The notes beneath the pieces are model-generated. The model was not told the origin of the DNA and made no database searches. It saw nothing but the letters and a program-made list of their open reading frames with translations. A stretch of DNA of 64,000 bases from Moniliella sp. 'wahieum' (Eukaryota; Basidiomycota; Moniliellomycetes; Moniliellales; Moniliellaceae): contig RSEE01000108.1 in NCBI GenBank assembly GCA_003971905.1, positions 1 to 64,000 on the forward strand. The letters run 5' to 3'. A program made the position numbers and the translations under genes. The number at the start of each line of letters is the position of its first letter. Positions within the stretch are counted from its first letter, which is position 1. This document shows positions 25,628 through 36,957 of this stretch, piece by piece.

Positions 25628-27107
25628 CTACCATCACCACCGCCTGTCTCTTCGCCAGCCGCACAGAGGACCACAATATATAGCCAGTGGGAATATGTCC
25701 GATCCTTTCGTCGCCATCGGACTATCGACCATCGGGAATCGGACCATAGTGTGCTGCCTGCCAGTGGCCACACCACGCTCACCCAGGTGAGCGATCGATT
25801 GCCCTTTGTCGACTGTGTTCGCATTACCACCAAAAGGTCATTGGCTATATCGCAACGCAAGAATGGAACGTCGGGTTCCGAGCGTATCACGACGCCCAAG
25901 ACGCCTCACGTCACGCTTCTTAGCTCGCATTTGAGGCGTCCTTGAGGCAGGACGAGCCAGCTGCGCCTCCACGAAGCACCTACCACGAACAAGCTTGTGG
26001 CGTCTACCATGCCCGGGGCATGGGGCGTAATCCGTTCGTCGGAGGAAAATGCGTTTGTGCGAGACCAGCTCCAGACCTATGTGGACGATATACGTTGCAT
26101 GTCGACTGTTCGTTCGTCAGCAGTGCTTCGGGCAATAGAATATGACAGACATGTGATGTTCGGAAAAGAGATGTACAGTCTTCCCTTGCTGCTCGACAAG
26201 TTGGAGGAGAACCGCTTCAACTTGGCTTGGCCCTGCGCCGATTCAGTTCAGCCCGCTCCAAAGGGCAGGTACACTGATGGTGGACGATGCGGCTCAGGTG
26301 GACTGCAGATGCGTGCAAAGTCCGTACCGGCCACCAGGAGCTTCCTCACTCTCATATCGGTGAGGATGCTCATGTTCCAGCGGGTCTGACAGAGGAAGAG
26401 ATCATCCTAGGGGGGTAGGACGCCTGGCCTGTTTATCAAGATCGTCAGGGTGGTGCATGTGCGGGTAACGAAGCCAACGGCATCGAGTGGATATAGGCTA
26501 TTGCACTCGATTGGGCACAAGTCAAGTGCCCCACGTGAGCATCTCTGGGTTTTACGCCCCCGCGGGGCAAAGTTATGCGAACACGACGGTAGCCCAAGCC
26601 TAGCCGACACGTTTCTCCAAACCGATGTGGAGAGGTGAGCAAGATGGCAGTTGCGTGCGCTGCACTGTTCGCCCAACCTCCATCTGCAAGTACCGGCACA
26701 ACCATCCCTTTGTCCGTAGTGTCGGCAGCGCGCCGATGGCATGCGGCGATAGCGCGTGCGTGCCCACACAGTTGCACCAAAGACCCAACAGTTGAATGGG
26801 GAAAGATAAACACCTTGGTCAGTCTACGAAATGGTGATCAGAGTACTGCGTGAGCGCGGGTGAGCGACTCTACAGAAGTCAGAGAAAGCGACATGAGCTA
26901 CCGCTGGTAATGCACAGGGTCACGACCCATTTTGTCTGCGTATAATTATGGGGGGTAAGCTATCGCCCCCATTCGGCCTGCTGTACCAACTGCGGTGGAA
27001 GCAATGGCCGACACACTGGTCCCAGTCGAGCTTCTCATCGGCCAGCTGCAACCCAAGACACGTATGTGTCGCAATACGAAGCCCTCGTCCGCCCTCATCT
27101 CACGCGA
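25628..27107. other. Stretch without a recognised gene
   Basis: TATATATTG-type sequence at about 25675-25686 (minus strand) could serve RidA. Around 25918-25945 there are GAGGCGTCC repeats. A 130-codon frame at 25997-26389 (+) and one at 26445-26813 (-) are open but have no recognisable motif and no splice partners I can support. The stretch is less GC-rich than the gene bodies beside it. Confidence 0.4.
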
Positions 27108-27568
27108 TTACCTGCGAATTCCTTGGCCACGCGGCGCGCCGCGTCCACGACGAGATTGGGCTGATGATAGAGTCAGCAACTGACTCGGGCACGATCGAAG
27201 GGAAGGGGTGGGGTGGGGGGGGGGGGTACAAGAAGAGCACTTACCGCGCAGGATGGTCGCCTTGCCTCGGGCACTACCGATGCCGCGGCCCTTGAGTGCG
27301 TTGGGCCCAACGCGCTTGAACATGGGTGCCTGCTGGAGCATGTCGGGCACGACGACGAAGCGGATCATGGAGCCGCGGACATAGACCGAGTCCATGGGCT
27401 CTGCTTGCCGTCGCGGGCGGTAACGGTGACCTCTTTGAGGGAGACGTTGAGGTTGTCCTCGGCCTCAAAGAGTTTGCCGCGGTACGACGCACCGCCCTTG
27501 ATCTCGACGGTGACGATGTGTCCGAGGGCCTCGTGGAGGAGCTTGACGGGGATGCCGAGGGCAGCCAT
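27108..27568 (-). CDS. SMD3: Small nuclear ribonucleoprotein SmD3
   Basis: A core Sm protein that joins the heptameric ring on spliceosomal snRNAs. The start MAALGIPVKLLHEALGHIVT is at 27568 in a CACCATGG context. Sm1 continues VEIKGGASYRGKLFEAEDNL. Sm2 is VYVRGSMIRFVVVPDMLQQ, followed by APMFKRVGPNALKG. An 84-nt intron at 27161-27244 (GTAAGT...ATCAG) joins GKATILR to AQSRRGRGAPRGQGIRR, giving the Arg/Gly tail typical of SmD3, with TAA at 27108-27110. Between DGKQSP and MDSVYVRG the frame needs one more C in a short C run. Total size matches the family. Confidence 0.93.
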
Positions 27569-27884
27569 GGTGCGGCGGGGGTGGGTGGGGGGCGATGGAG
27601 CGAAGGCGGCGGCCGTGGGCTGGGCGCTGGGGGGCGGAAGCAGCGCGGGCGGAATGGGCGGGCGAGGTAACCGGTAACCTGTAATTAAAGCGCTGCGATG
27701 GACGATTATCGATTCGCCATTGTCGACTATCGATTATCGATGGTCGACTGTCGATCCAATGCATCGTCGAATCTTCTGGAAGAGCAGAGCAGACACCCGG
27801 CTCGCCTGAGCCGCAGCAGCCAACATGGATCCGTGCCCGCCGGTGTTCTCGTCACCACCACCTTCCTGTGCGCTTCGCGTGATC
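27569..27884. promoter_or_regulatory. Bidirectional promoter of SmD3 and Hsp110
   Basis: About 316 bp lie between the two start codons. At 27697-27756 ATCGAT, TCGAC and CGATTATCGAT elements are packed in an imperfect inverted and tandem array. No heat-shock element (repeated GAA/TTC blocks) is obvious, although GAATCTTCTGGAAGAGC near 27767 contains one TTCTGGAA-like unit. Confidence 0.5.
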
Positions 27885-30247
27885 ATGGCCGCCATCGGCA
27901 TCGACATCGGCAACGCCTCCAGCAAGATCGGCGCCGCGCGGTATGTCCCTGCCTCTGCCCTCCCTCCGCCCCAGCCGCGAGCACACCCGCTGACGCGTCC
28001 CGCGCTCCGCCTCTCAGCCGGTCTGGCATTGACATCCTCCTCAACTCGGCTCCAACCGCCAGACGCCGAGCCTGGTCGGCTTTGGCCAGAAGGCTCGCGC
28101 TCTCGGCGAGGCCGCGCGACGCAGCAAACGTCCAACTGGAAGAACACGTCGGCAGTCTCAAGCGTCTCCTTGGCCGTTCGCTGCAAGACGCCGACATCCA
28201 AGAGGTGGAGAAGAACTTTATCAGCAGCGAGCTCGTCGATGTCGGCGGTGAAGTTGGTGTCAAGGTCCGCCTTGCTGGAGAGACGCATGAGTTTAGCGCC
28301 ACGCAGCTCATGGCCATGTACTTGGGCAACTTGCGTGACACGGCGAGCGCCGAGAAACGGTATGGCCGTGTCCGATGTCGTCATCTCCACTCCCCTGGTT
28401 CACCGACGTGCAGCGCCGTGCGATGCTGGATGCGGCCGACATTGCTGGTCTCAACACGCCCGCCTCATCAACGACACGACCGCCACAGCCCTGGGCTATG
28501 GGATCACCAAGACGGACCTCCCTGACGCCGAAGATCCTCGCCACGTTGTCTTTTGCGACATTGGTCACTCGTCGTACCAGGTTGCCGTGGTTTCATTTGT
28601 CAAGGGCGAGCTCACCATTCTTGGTACCGCGCAGGACCGTCACTTTGGTGGCCGCGACTTTGACCGCGCTCTGGTCAACCACTTTGCCAACGTTTGCTGA
28701 CAAGTACAAGATTGATGTGTTAGCAACCGCAAGGCTGTCTTCCGTCTCTCGCAAGCTGCCGAGCGGGTTGAAGAAGGTGCTCTCGGCCAACTCGTTCGCC
28801 CCGATCAACGTCGAGTCTTTGATGAACGACATTGATGCTTCCTCGGACCTGAAGCGTGAGGACTTTGAGGTGCTGATTGCCCCCTGGCTGCAACGTGTGC
28901 ACGTGCCCCTCGAGGCGGCTCTAGCTCAATCGGGCCTGACCAAGGACGAGATCTACTCCATTGAGCTGGTGGGGGGATCGTCGCATGTGCCTGCGATCAA
29001 GGAGCGTATTTCCGCCTTCTTTGGCAAACCTCTCTCCTTCACGTCGAACCAGGACGAAGCCGTGTGCCGGGGTGCGACACTAGCTTGCGCCATTCTCTCC
29101 CCCGTCTTCCGTGTTCGTGAATTCTCCGTCCACGACACGACGCCTTACCCCATCAAGGTCACGTGGGATGCTGTCCTCGATGTGCCGGATGAGGAGACAG
29201 AGTTGGTCGTGTTCAAGCCCAACAACCCCATTCCTTCGACCAAGATCCTTACTTTTTACCGTAAGGAGAACTTTGGCCTGGAGGCGATTTATGCTCAACC
29301 CGAGCTGTCGCCCAAGGGCATCAATCCCTGGCTTAGCTCGGTCTCCATCAAGGGCGTCACGCCCGACGCGAAGGGGGACCACTCGATTGTCAAAGTGAAG
29401 GGCGTCTGAATCTGCACGGTGTGTTGAACTTTGACTCTGCCTACGTTGTGGAGGAGGTGGAGAAGGAAGTGCCGATTGCCGGTGCTGCCGAGGGTGAACC
29501 TCAGACGGAGAAGAAGAAGGTACTGGAGCGCAAGCACGACCTTACCGTCGTTTCGGGTTTGAACCGACGGGATGAGACGATTTTGCGCGGGATGAAGGAA
29601 AAGGAAGGCGAACTGTACGCGGCGGACAAGCTTATGCTCGACACGGAGGACCGTAAAAACGCGCTGGAAGAGTACATTTATGACCAGCGTGGCAAGCTCG
29701 ATGACCGTCACAAGGCCTTTGTCCAGCCGGAGGAGAAGAGCAAGTTCCTCGACCTGTTGGGCAAGGCGGAGGACTGGTGTGTACTCGGAAGAAGGGGAGG
29801 ATGCAAGTCAGCGTATGTGAGCAAACTTGAGGAGCTGCAAAAAGTGGGGACCCAATCGTGTACCGATACAGCGAGCACGAAGGTCGGCCCAAGGCGGCCT
29901 CGGCGCTACGCGAGTCGCTCAGTTTCTACGAGCAAGCCGTCACGGGTGGCGATGAGAAGTACGCCCACTTGACGGACGAGGACAAGACCAAGGTGATTGA
30001 GAAGGTGGCCAAGACGCAGAAGTAGCTGGACGATGGGCTGTACAAGCAATCGGAGCAGCCCAAGAACTCGGACCCTAAAATCCACACGGCCGACATACTC
30101 AAGGCCAAAGAGGACGTGCAGTACGTGTGCGGGCCAATCATCAACAAGCCCAAGCCGCGCGCGCCTGTTCCACCGCAGGCACCGAAGGAGGAAGCGCCCA
30201 AGGAGGACTCCCAAGGAGGAGAAGGCCGACACATGGACGTCGACTAG
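27885..30247 (+). CDS. SSE1: Hsp110 (SSE-type) chaperone / Hsp70 exchange factor
   Basis: A cytosolic Hsp70-superfamily chaperone that acts as nucleotide-exchange factor and disaggregase partner. The start MAAIGIDIGNASSKIGAAR is at 27885, then a 77-nt intron (27941-28017). The ATPase domain follows: SGIDILLN, SNRQTPSLVGFGQKARALGE, QEVEKNFISSELVDVGGEVG, INDTTATALGYGITK near 28465, IGHSSYQVAVVSFVKGELTI, and ELVGGSSHVPAIKERI near 28965. The beta domain and helical lid include EDRKNALEEYIYDQRGKLDD and YVSKLEELQKVGDP. The end reads HMDVD with TAG at 30245-30247, typical of the family. About 1 shift per 100-300 bp interrupts the frame. In addition a TAG at 30023-30025 stands where the family has Trp (KTQ-K-W-LDDGLY context). 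The span matches the expected ~770-790 residues. Confidence 0.9.
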
Positions 30248-30874
30248 ACGGCGTCTTGAGGAGTTCCATCTGCCTGTCTGTCTGGGTGCGCCTTCTCTGC
30301 TTGAGGCGCTATTACCCGCTTGATGACTCCCTCCGGCAGCAGAACGTACTGCCGACCGATCTTATTTCATGTGCCACATACCGGTAACTGCATCGTCCTG
30401 CCGATGCGTCGGATGTGCCCTCTCGTTCTGTCCCCTATAAATGAGCAGATTGTTGCAGCCACGGTTCTGAGGTACGGTGGCGTGGTGAGGATAACGCTGA
30501 TGAGGCGCAGCCAACCTTGATTTTGCGGGGCTACTAAACGATGGGGGGAGATGTGAGACGACACAGCGAGCAGAGCAGACAAAGGCAGCGACATTGTCTT
30601 CGTCCTTTTCAACTTGCCGCCATCCCATGCAACCCAACAGCTTGGCTTCAACCTTCAACGTTAAACGTTAACCTCAAAACGTATCCAGACCAGGGGCCAC
30701 CGCACACAGGGAGGGGCTAGCGAGGAGGGCGACACCCCCCTGGCAGCACACATGCAGTGTCCTCCGACTTTACGCAGCCGCGGAAACTGCGAGTTAATAT
30801 ACTTGGTGTGGCAGATTAAAACCCACCAAAGAACCCCTTCTCCATCTCCATCTCCTTTCCTGTCCTCCACACCC
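30248..30874. promoter_or_regulatory. Hsp110 3' flank and PIL1-like gene promoter
   Basis: Contains TTCAACGTTAAACGTTAACC at about 30654-30673, one of the recurrent AACGTT elements. A TTAATATACTTGG TATA-like site lies near 30796, about 75 bp before the next start codon. No gene is seen. Confidence 0.45.
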
Positions 30875-33497
30875 ATGTCGCCCCTAGCTGGCGGCATCCG
30901 CCGTGTGCCGAGCGTGGCCGTCGCGAAATGCTCACAACGCCATCACGCCCGCCTTGATTGGCAGTGCGACGCAGCGCAGTCTGCAGAACGTCATCACGGG
31001 GGAAAAGGACGTGATCAAGCGCTGCGCTGTGTTTGCCTCTGAGTTGGACAAGAGCAGTGATGCGCTCACACTGTGGGCTGCCGAGCAGGAACCTGATCTG
31101 AGGGATGTGTTGTGCAGGTGCGCAGAGCTTACAAGAGGTACCTGTTGCGCTCGAGACGTTCAACCAGCACCTGCGCCTGGACGTCCGGCCGAAGTACAAG
31201 CGCATCCGCAGTATGGAGGAAGACCTTATCGTTTTCAAGGCCAAGTTGCGCACGTTGACCTCTCGCACTGATTCAGTGGAGAAGAAGGTGTCCAAAATGA
31301 GTGCGGAGAACAAAGACTTGCGCAAGACCACTTCGCTCCTGTACCAGCTCCGATCCGAGTCCGCCTCGACGCAAGTCCAATTGTCCGACCAGAGAGCGAA
31401 GCTGGAGAACTGTAAGCGAACGGCCATGCATGCTCTGGGCAACAAGATAACTGCGCTCACTCAGTTAGCAGACCAGGTGACGATTATTGCCCAGTTCGTC
31501 AGTGGCATGTTGTCTGAGCTGCAGACTGATCCTTACCTGCTGAAAGCGCCCGGCCTGACTATACGGGTTCATCGGACCGAGGACCTTCTGAAGACCGCAC
31601 GGGTAGAGATCCAAAGGGTACGGTTTCAAGTACCGCCCCGTCCGGAGGGAAACAGCCCGCCGCTTCAGGCCGGTGTGCACCGTGGCCCACCCTCCGTCCA
31701 ACACGAAAACGCTTCGAGACCCTCGGCGCCATCAACAGTCGAGCTCGTGCCGATCGGCGCAGGGCTGGAGGAACTGTCTAGCGTTCAGTCCCCTCGTTCA
31801 TGTCTCCCGGGCAAACCAGCGTGGCGGATGAGGGTCGGACGGTCTCTTTGTCAGATTCAACGCTCTCGCATTCACGCAACTACGATATGGCTCCACCTGT
31901 TGTGGAGGAGATGTCCACGCCAGACATGCAGGATGCCCACCGTGCGAGCCAAGCCTCGGATCCGGGCTCGCAATCCTTCTCGGCGCTCTCGCCGCACCTA
32001 TTAGTTGCTTTTCAGGGGGCCCAGACGGGGGACAGTACAGCCGAACCGGGCTGGGGACAAGATACGTTGTCGGGCACTGGCCACAGCCATAGCAGCCCCT
32101 CGCACTCAACCGAACCTTCGATTACCTCCCCTCTTGCCCAGATTACGGATGAATACCTACACCATGCCACTTTCTCAGAACCTTTGATGCCCCCTTCTGT
32201 TATGCCTGGACAGAACGGATTGGGCGGAGGATATGATGCGCATAACGAAGAAGACGAAGATACGTATAATGCCATGAACCACTTTACTTCTCTTCCCCTC
32301 CATCCACGAATGAGGCTGGGTCGCAATCCCAAGCTGATCCGCCCCTGGCTCAAGATCTGCGTCTGCGTCCCCCCTCTCCATGTACCTCGTCCGACCGGTC
32401 ATGCCTAATGCTGAGGAGTGGGGACGCGGCGCAGCGCACAAGACGAGCAGGGGGTTCAGCCGAGGTGCCCGAGTTGGGCTTCAGTGGTCCTCAGGGGGTG
32501 GTCAACACGCCAAACGAAGATACCCCTGAACAGCACGACAATGATGACGATGCCCGAAGGCAGGGCGAACTACAGCAGACTTACACTTCCCCCCCGAACC
32601 CGATGCGGTGCCTGTCGTGCCCAGCGCCACACCGCCTGTCCAACCCGAATTGGCCATGGGCACTGGACCGCCCACTGCTATACCCCGTCTGACGTTGTTG
32701 TTACGACGACGAGCGTGGATGTGGGAGGGGAGCCAGTGCCCGTGTCTTCTTTTGGACCACCTGTTGTGGGAGGAGACGAGTTCATCGGGTCCACCCGGGT
32801 GGCCCACGCTGCGTTCCGACAATCTCGAGGACCGTACGTTGCGAATCAAGAGTCTACCCTTCGGGGTGTCTATAGCACCGAGGGCGATCCGTCGAGTCCG
32901 GTGGCCCGGTCCAGGCAACGTAACAAGATTAGCGCGCGTGCGTTTCGGCGAAACATTTTCCGCAAGGCCAACAAGGCTGAGCCTGGACCGGGACCGGGAC
33001 CGGGACGGTCGGTCCTCCCTCCCTATGTTGTGCACATTGTGAGCCAAGGGGACGGAGCAGACGCCTCTGATGCTTCGGCCTCACGGCCGAGAAGTTTGTC
33101 TGCCTCGGTGTTTACCTCTGGACCAAAGCAACTGAACAAAGCCATTGTGTACTTTTCGCATTCTTCGCGCTCTGCTCGCCCTTGGCAGCACCTCACCCTC
33201 ACCCTCCACCCTCGTCCCTCCGTTCCTACCCCCCCTACCCTACGACCAGGCTTCCATGGGACCTACCTCACCTCCCTTTCGCGCCTCGCTACCTGTGCCT
33301 CAACCTGCGCCCCCGTCGAACCTCCCGTCTCGGACCGTACTGATCGTCCGGTCTCGTGTGTGCCGCTCCCGGATGCAAGTTCATCCGCTCCCCCCACCAA
33401 GCGCCTTCAACGGCCATGGGCAGCCCGAGGTCTCCTCGGTCCCGCCCGCCTACAGTCGGTGCAGCCAAAGTCAGAACCAACCGTATGGGACGTATAA
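30875..33497 (+). CDS. PIL1/LSP1-domain eisosome-like protein with long tail
   Basis: A BAR-domain protein of the eisosome core family, which coats furrow-like plasma-membrane invaginations. The start MSPLAGGIRRVPSVAVA is at 30875. The domain continues AHNAITPALIGSATQRSLQN near 30945, LDKSSDALTLWAAEQEPDL near 31050, and SMEEDLIVFKAKLRTLTSR. Then DSVEKKVSKMSAENKDLRK near 31275 (a hallmark coiled segment), AKLENCKRTAMHALGNK and RTEDLLKTARVEIQRV near 31580. Classic Pil1/Lsp1 are about 340 residues. Here a further ~600 residues of Ser/Pro/Asp/Glu-rich disordered sequence follow, ending KPTVWDV with TAA at 33495-33497. The long tail resembles basidiomycete or meiotic PIL1 paralogues. Frame changes occur in both parts, and a separate short gene in the tail cannot be fully excluded. 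Confidence 0.75.
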
Positions 33498-34066
33498 GGA
33501 ATGCGTAGTTGTAGTGTAGCGGTGTTATGGATCGCTCTTTCTCTTTCTCTTCCTCCTCCTCCCCCCCCCCCCCCCTTTCCTATCTTCCATTGTCACATTC
33601 GTTGGTTTGTTTTTTCTTCCCGCTCCTGTTGCTTCTGTGAAAATACCCGTACCCGGCTCTGTGATGGTCTTACTTTGTTCGCTTGCTGTTGATGACTTGG
33701 ATGGCAATGACATTCTCCATCTCATTGTTCCCACCGTGTTGTGGTAAACCATTTGACCGTTGAGCGTTGACGATCAACTTCACCGTCTGTCCTTCCCTTG
33801 ACGCCGTCCCTTCCACAATAGAAATCCACCAGCTCGATCAGCAGGTTGAACGTTAAACTCAACGTTGAACGTTAATGACCTTAATCCGTCCTCCTATACA
33901 TAGTGCCATCGTGACTAGTGACTGACGCTGGGCTACGTATCGGTAGGTGTACGTTGGGAGCCTAAGGGGGGACGCATCCGCGACCCAGCCAATCAGGCTT
34001 CTAAGGTGGGGTGTCTGGGGCGTGGGTATCCTGCATCATGACATTCGTACTACATTCTTACACGCC
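33498..34066. other. Intergenic region between convergent genes
   Basis: Carries a C homopolymer of about 15-18 near 33560-33577. Two AACGTT/GTTGACG element groups lie at about 33753-33786 and 33844-33875. The second reads TTGAACGTTAAACTCAACGT and continues with a repeat of itself. No gene is seen. Confidence 0.5.
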
Positions 34067-34080
34067 TTAGTCTTCCGCCT

Positions 34081-34126
<46 letters not shown>

Positions 34127-35481
34127 GGTAGCGGGAGCCGGAGCGGTTGCGGGAGTAGGAGCGGAAGCAAGGGCGGGAGCGGTCCAAGGTCGACGGTGAG
34201 ACCAAGCGACGTTAGAGGGATCGAATACCTCGATAAACTCAAAGTCGGCATAGCGATCACCGGCCACCGAGCAAACTCATCAAAGATACTAGCATGAAGC
34301 CAACCCTGTAACTTGCGGAGGCAACCGACGACGCACCCGACGCGGTACTTGCCCTTATTGCAGTGGACCAAGATAGGAGCATGTGCTGGGTCCAAGATAA
34401 TTCCAAGCATCGCACTACGGCTGCCTGGTCCATTTCGTCAAACGGTTCCTTGTTCACTTCGAGACCCACTTGGAACACTTCGATGCCCTGGTCTGGGCAA
34501 AACGTACGCATGTTGCTCCGGTACTCCTCTGTGCCCAAGTAGAGTATGCTCTTGAGGCCCAAGGTGCGGAGGAAGCTAAAGTTGCGCTCGTTCGGGTGAC
34601 CACTCCGGTACAGCCCGCCCAACGCGACCAGTTCAAAGTTGAGCGGGGGCACGAGCGGTGGCCATCCCGCCGCTGCATCCGGATCGACCGGGGTAGGGAA
34701 AAGTGGCAGACAGTCCTCGGCCTGGTCTTGGACTCGGTCTTGGGTTTGGTCTTGGCTGGTATTGATCTGGTCTTGCCCAGGGCTACTTCGTCCAACGGTC
34801 CTGGTGCTGAACTGGACAGGACATGACCTCCTGATAAGGTTGATGCCGATCCACACTCGGCGCGATCCGCGTCCGCTTCGTCCTGATCACCCGTTTCCCC
34901 ACGTTCGCCCCGTCGGTCCAATGGGTGTTGGTGGGGCAAAGCAGCCTTCCCCCGCGCTGGTCCTGGTCCTGGTCGGGTCGGGTCTTTGCGCGCCAAGTGT
35001 TCCGTTCTGCGCCACATGTCCATCATAGACTGCTGCATGCCGCCGCGGCCTGGCGACGGCGAGGCGCGTCGAGTCTGGCGGCGAGACGGGGACCTTGGCG
35101 ATCCACGATGCGCCTGCTTGGGGAGGGGCGAGCGGGAAGAGGGGTGGGGGTGTGGTGTGGCGAGGAGGGGATGGCGGCGGGGCAGAGGGGCGGTGCGGTG
35201 TGTGCGTGTGCGTGTGCGTGTGCATGTGCATGTGCGTGTGCGTGTGTGTGCCCGTAGCATGGACCGCGATGCAGAGGGGATGGGGATGCAGATGCAGAGG
35301 GCGATGGAGAAGGGTCTGATGGAGAGCGAGACGGAGACGAGGGAGAGGGGGAGGGCGATGGGGATGGGGGTGGGGGTGGGGATGCAGATGCAGATGGGAA
35401 TGGGGATGAGGATGCAGAGGGGAATGGGGACGGCGGTCGAGGTGGGCGCAAGGCACCAGGGGCGGGAGGAGTGCTGGTCAT
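34067..35481 (-). CDS. Siw14/Oca-type atypical dual-specificity phosphatase
   Basis: A fungal PFA-DSP phosphatase; family members such as Siw14 cleave inositol pyrophosphates. The domain reads LVPPLNFELVALGGLYRSG near 34630, then HPNERNFSFLRTLGLKSILY, EYRSNMRTFCPDQGIEVFQV and EVNKEPFDEMDQAAVV near 34440. The active-site loop ILVHCNKGKYRVGCVVGCL (H-C-x5-R) lies near 34350, then LRKLQGWLHASIFDEFARW and ADFEFIEVF near 34240. After the domain a (TTGCTG)n tract at about 34083-34126 codes for a Thr-Ala repeat ending ATAEAED with a stop at 34067. The N-terminal third, from the ATG at 35481, is Ser/Pro/His-rich low complexity with a CA/TG-type run near 35200-35250. Several frame changes occur upstream of the domain. 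Confidence 0.78.
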
Positions 35482-36516
35482 GGGGGAAGAAGAGGGGCGT
35501 GGGATGGAATGGAATGGGGAGGTGGGGAGGTGGGTAGCAGTTGGTTGGTACTCACTCAACCGATTCAGCCGGTTCAACCTCAAATCAACTCATCCATCAA
35601 TACTTTCTTTCAAAAATGGCCAACGGAGAGCTCCACGTCAAACTTGCACCTGCAACCGCTGCCACGACTATCAGAATCAAAAGTCCATCGAGCAGATCCC
35701 TAACCCGTCAACGACCATCAGTACTCAGTATGATCCATCCCAGGCCGAGCATGAGCTTGATCCCTCACCGCCATCCATCCAAGCGATGCAGCGAGAGGGT
35801 ACGCGCCTTGCACCAAGACTTGAATGGCGACCCAGCGCCTGCCAGGGATGCACATGCCCGTACAAGTATCTACCCTATACACTGTATAAAAACGCCAGCT
35901 CAGCAACGGTGTCGAGGGTGGCCTGGGTGGCTTGCGAGTGGCGAGGAGCGACCAGCTGCTGGCACGCCCCGTTGAACGTTTCATGTACCACTCGAGTCCC
36001 GTTGAAGCTTGAAGGGCGCCGGCACAACCTGCTGGTGGCACCGCATTAATTGCGGCCAACCCTAGTCCTCACCAATCCTCGGCAGCCCACCGCCTCAGTT
36101 TCGCCCCCACACCCTGCCTCGTCTGTCTTCCCCACCCACGCGTTCGCCCCGGACTTCAAGGTGCGTCGCCACACTCCTGTCCCCTTCCGACAGCACCAGC
36201 ACCAGCACCACCGGCAAGGCGTGGACGAGTACAAAGAAGGTGAGGGGAAGGTTGCAGGATGCAGGATGCACATTGCTTGATGGAAGTTGCCCCCGCTTTG
36301 GTTGTGCAAAACACAGTGGGACCTGAGGCCTCTTGCTCTTGCTCATGCTCATGCTCATGCTCTGCTTGTGAAGTGGCTTTGGATAGCAGGCCTAGCACCT
36401 TTTTTGTTCTGCTCCCCACCCTTCTGTTCCTGCCTGGTGCTGGACCAGCTGCATATACCATTTGCATTTGCTGCTGGGACGATCAATGAAGACTAACCTT
36501 GTCTGTGTGGGTGCAG
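35482..36516. promoter_or_regulatory. Upstream region and probable leader intron of RPS14
   Basis: No protein gene is supported. A CTATACACTGTATAAAAACG stretch near 35877 is TATA-like. GTTGAACGTT (35971-35980) and GTTGAAGCTTGAAGG (36002-36016) are members of the recurrent intergenic motifs. CAACCCTAGT near 36058 resembles the telomere-repeat-factor site found in some fungal ribosomal-protein promoters. GACTTCAAG|GTGCGT near 36160 and GTGCAG just before the RPS14 ATG could be the ends of a ~355-nt intron in the 5' leader. That intron would hold a GCTCAT-type hexamer run near 36331-36362. Confidence 0.45.
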
Positions 36517-36957
36517 ATGCCTCCTAAAACACGTACGGCTGCTCCGGCTGTGTCGCTAGGTCCGCAAGTGGGCGATGGTGAGCTGGTATTTGGCACGGCG
36601 CACATTTTTGCGTCGTACAATGACTCGTTTATCCACGTAACGGATCTATCTGGGAAGGAGACAGGAGTCGCGTGACGGGCGGGATGAAGGTCAAGGCAGA
36701 CGGGACGAGTCGTCACCGTATGCAGCGATGTTGGCTGCGCAGGATGTAGCGGCACGGTGCAAGGAAGTGGGCATTACGCGCTGCACATCAAGTTGCGCCG
36801 ACGGGGGGGACGGGGACCAAGTCCCTGGACCTGGGGCGCAGTCGGCACTGCGTGCGCTAGCTCGCTCGGGCATGCGTATTGGTCGCATTGAAGATGTGAC
36901 GCCTGTCCGACCGACTCGACCCGCAGGAAGGGCGGTCGCCGTGGTCGTCGTCTGTGA
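36517..36957 (+). CDS. RPS14: 40S ribosomal protein S14 (uS11)
   Basis: A small-subunit platform protein. The start [20 protein letters not shown] is at 36517. Then come [36 protein letters not shown], and [20 protein letters not shown] near 36705. VGITALHIKLR-type sequence follows, then [20 protein letters not shown] near 36835 and IEDVTPV. The tail [13 protein letters not shown] ends at TGA 36955-36957. The length of ~150 residues matches the family. At least four one-base shifts are needed to read it, around VTGGMK, KADRDES, HIKLRATGGT and TPVPTDSTRR. Such damage to a single ribosomal protein gene would be lethal unless another copy exists or the shifts are sequence errors. Confidence 0.93.

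Noticed and set aside
25997-26389. 130-codon plus-strand open frame
   Set aside because: No recognisable motif and no splice partners. Composition looks like neighbouring non-coding DNA. Left as unassigned.
35023-35583. Separate Ser/Pro/His-rich protein with alternating His-Ala run
   Set aside because: It is continuous in strand and position with the phosphatase gene and has no independent start context, so it is treated as its disordered N-terminal region.
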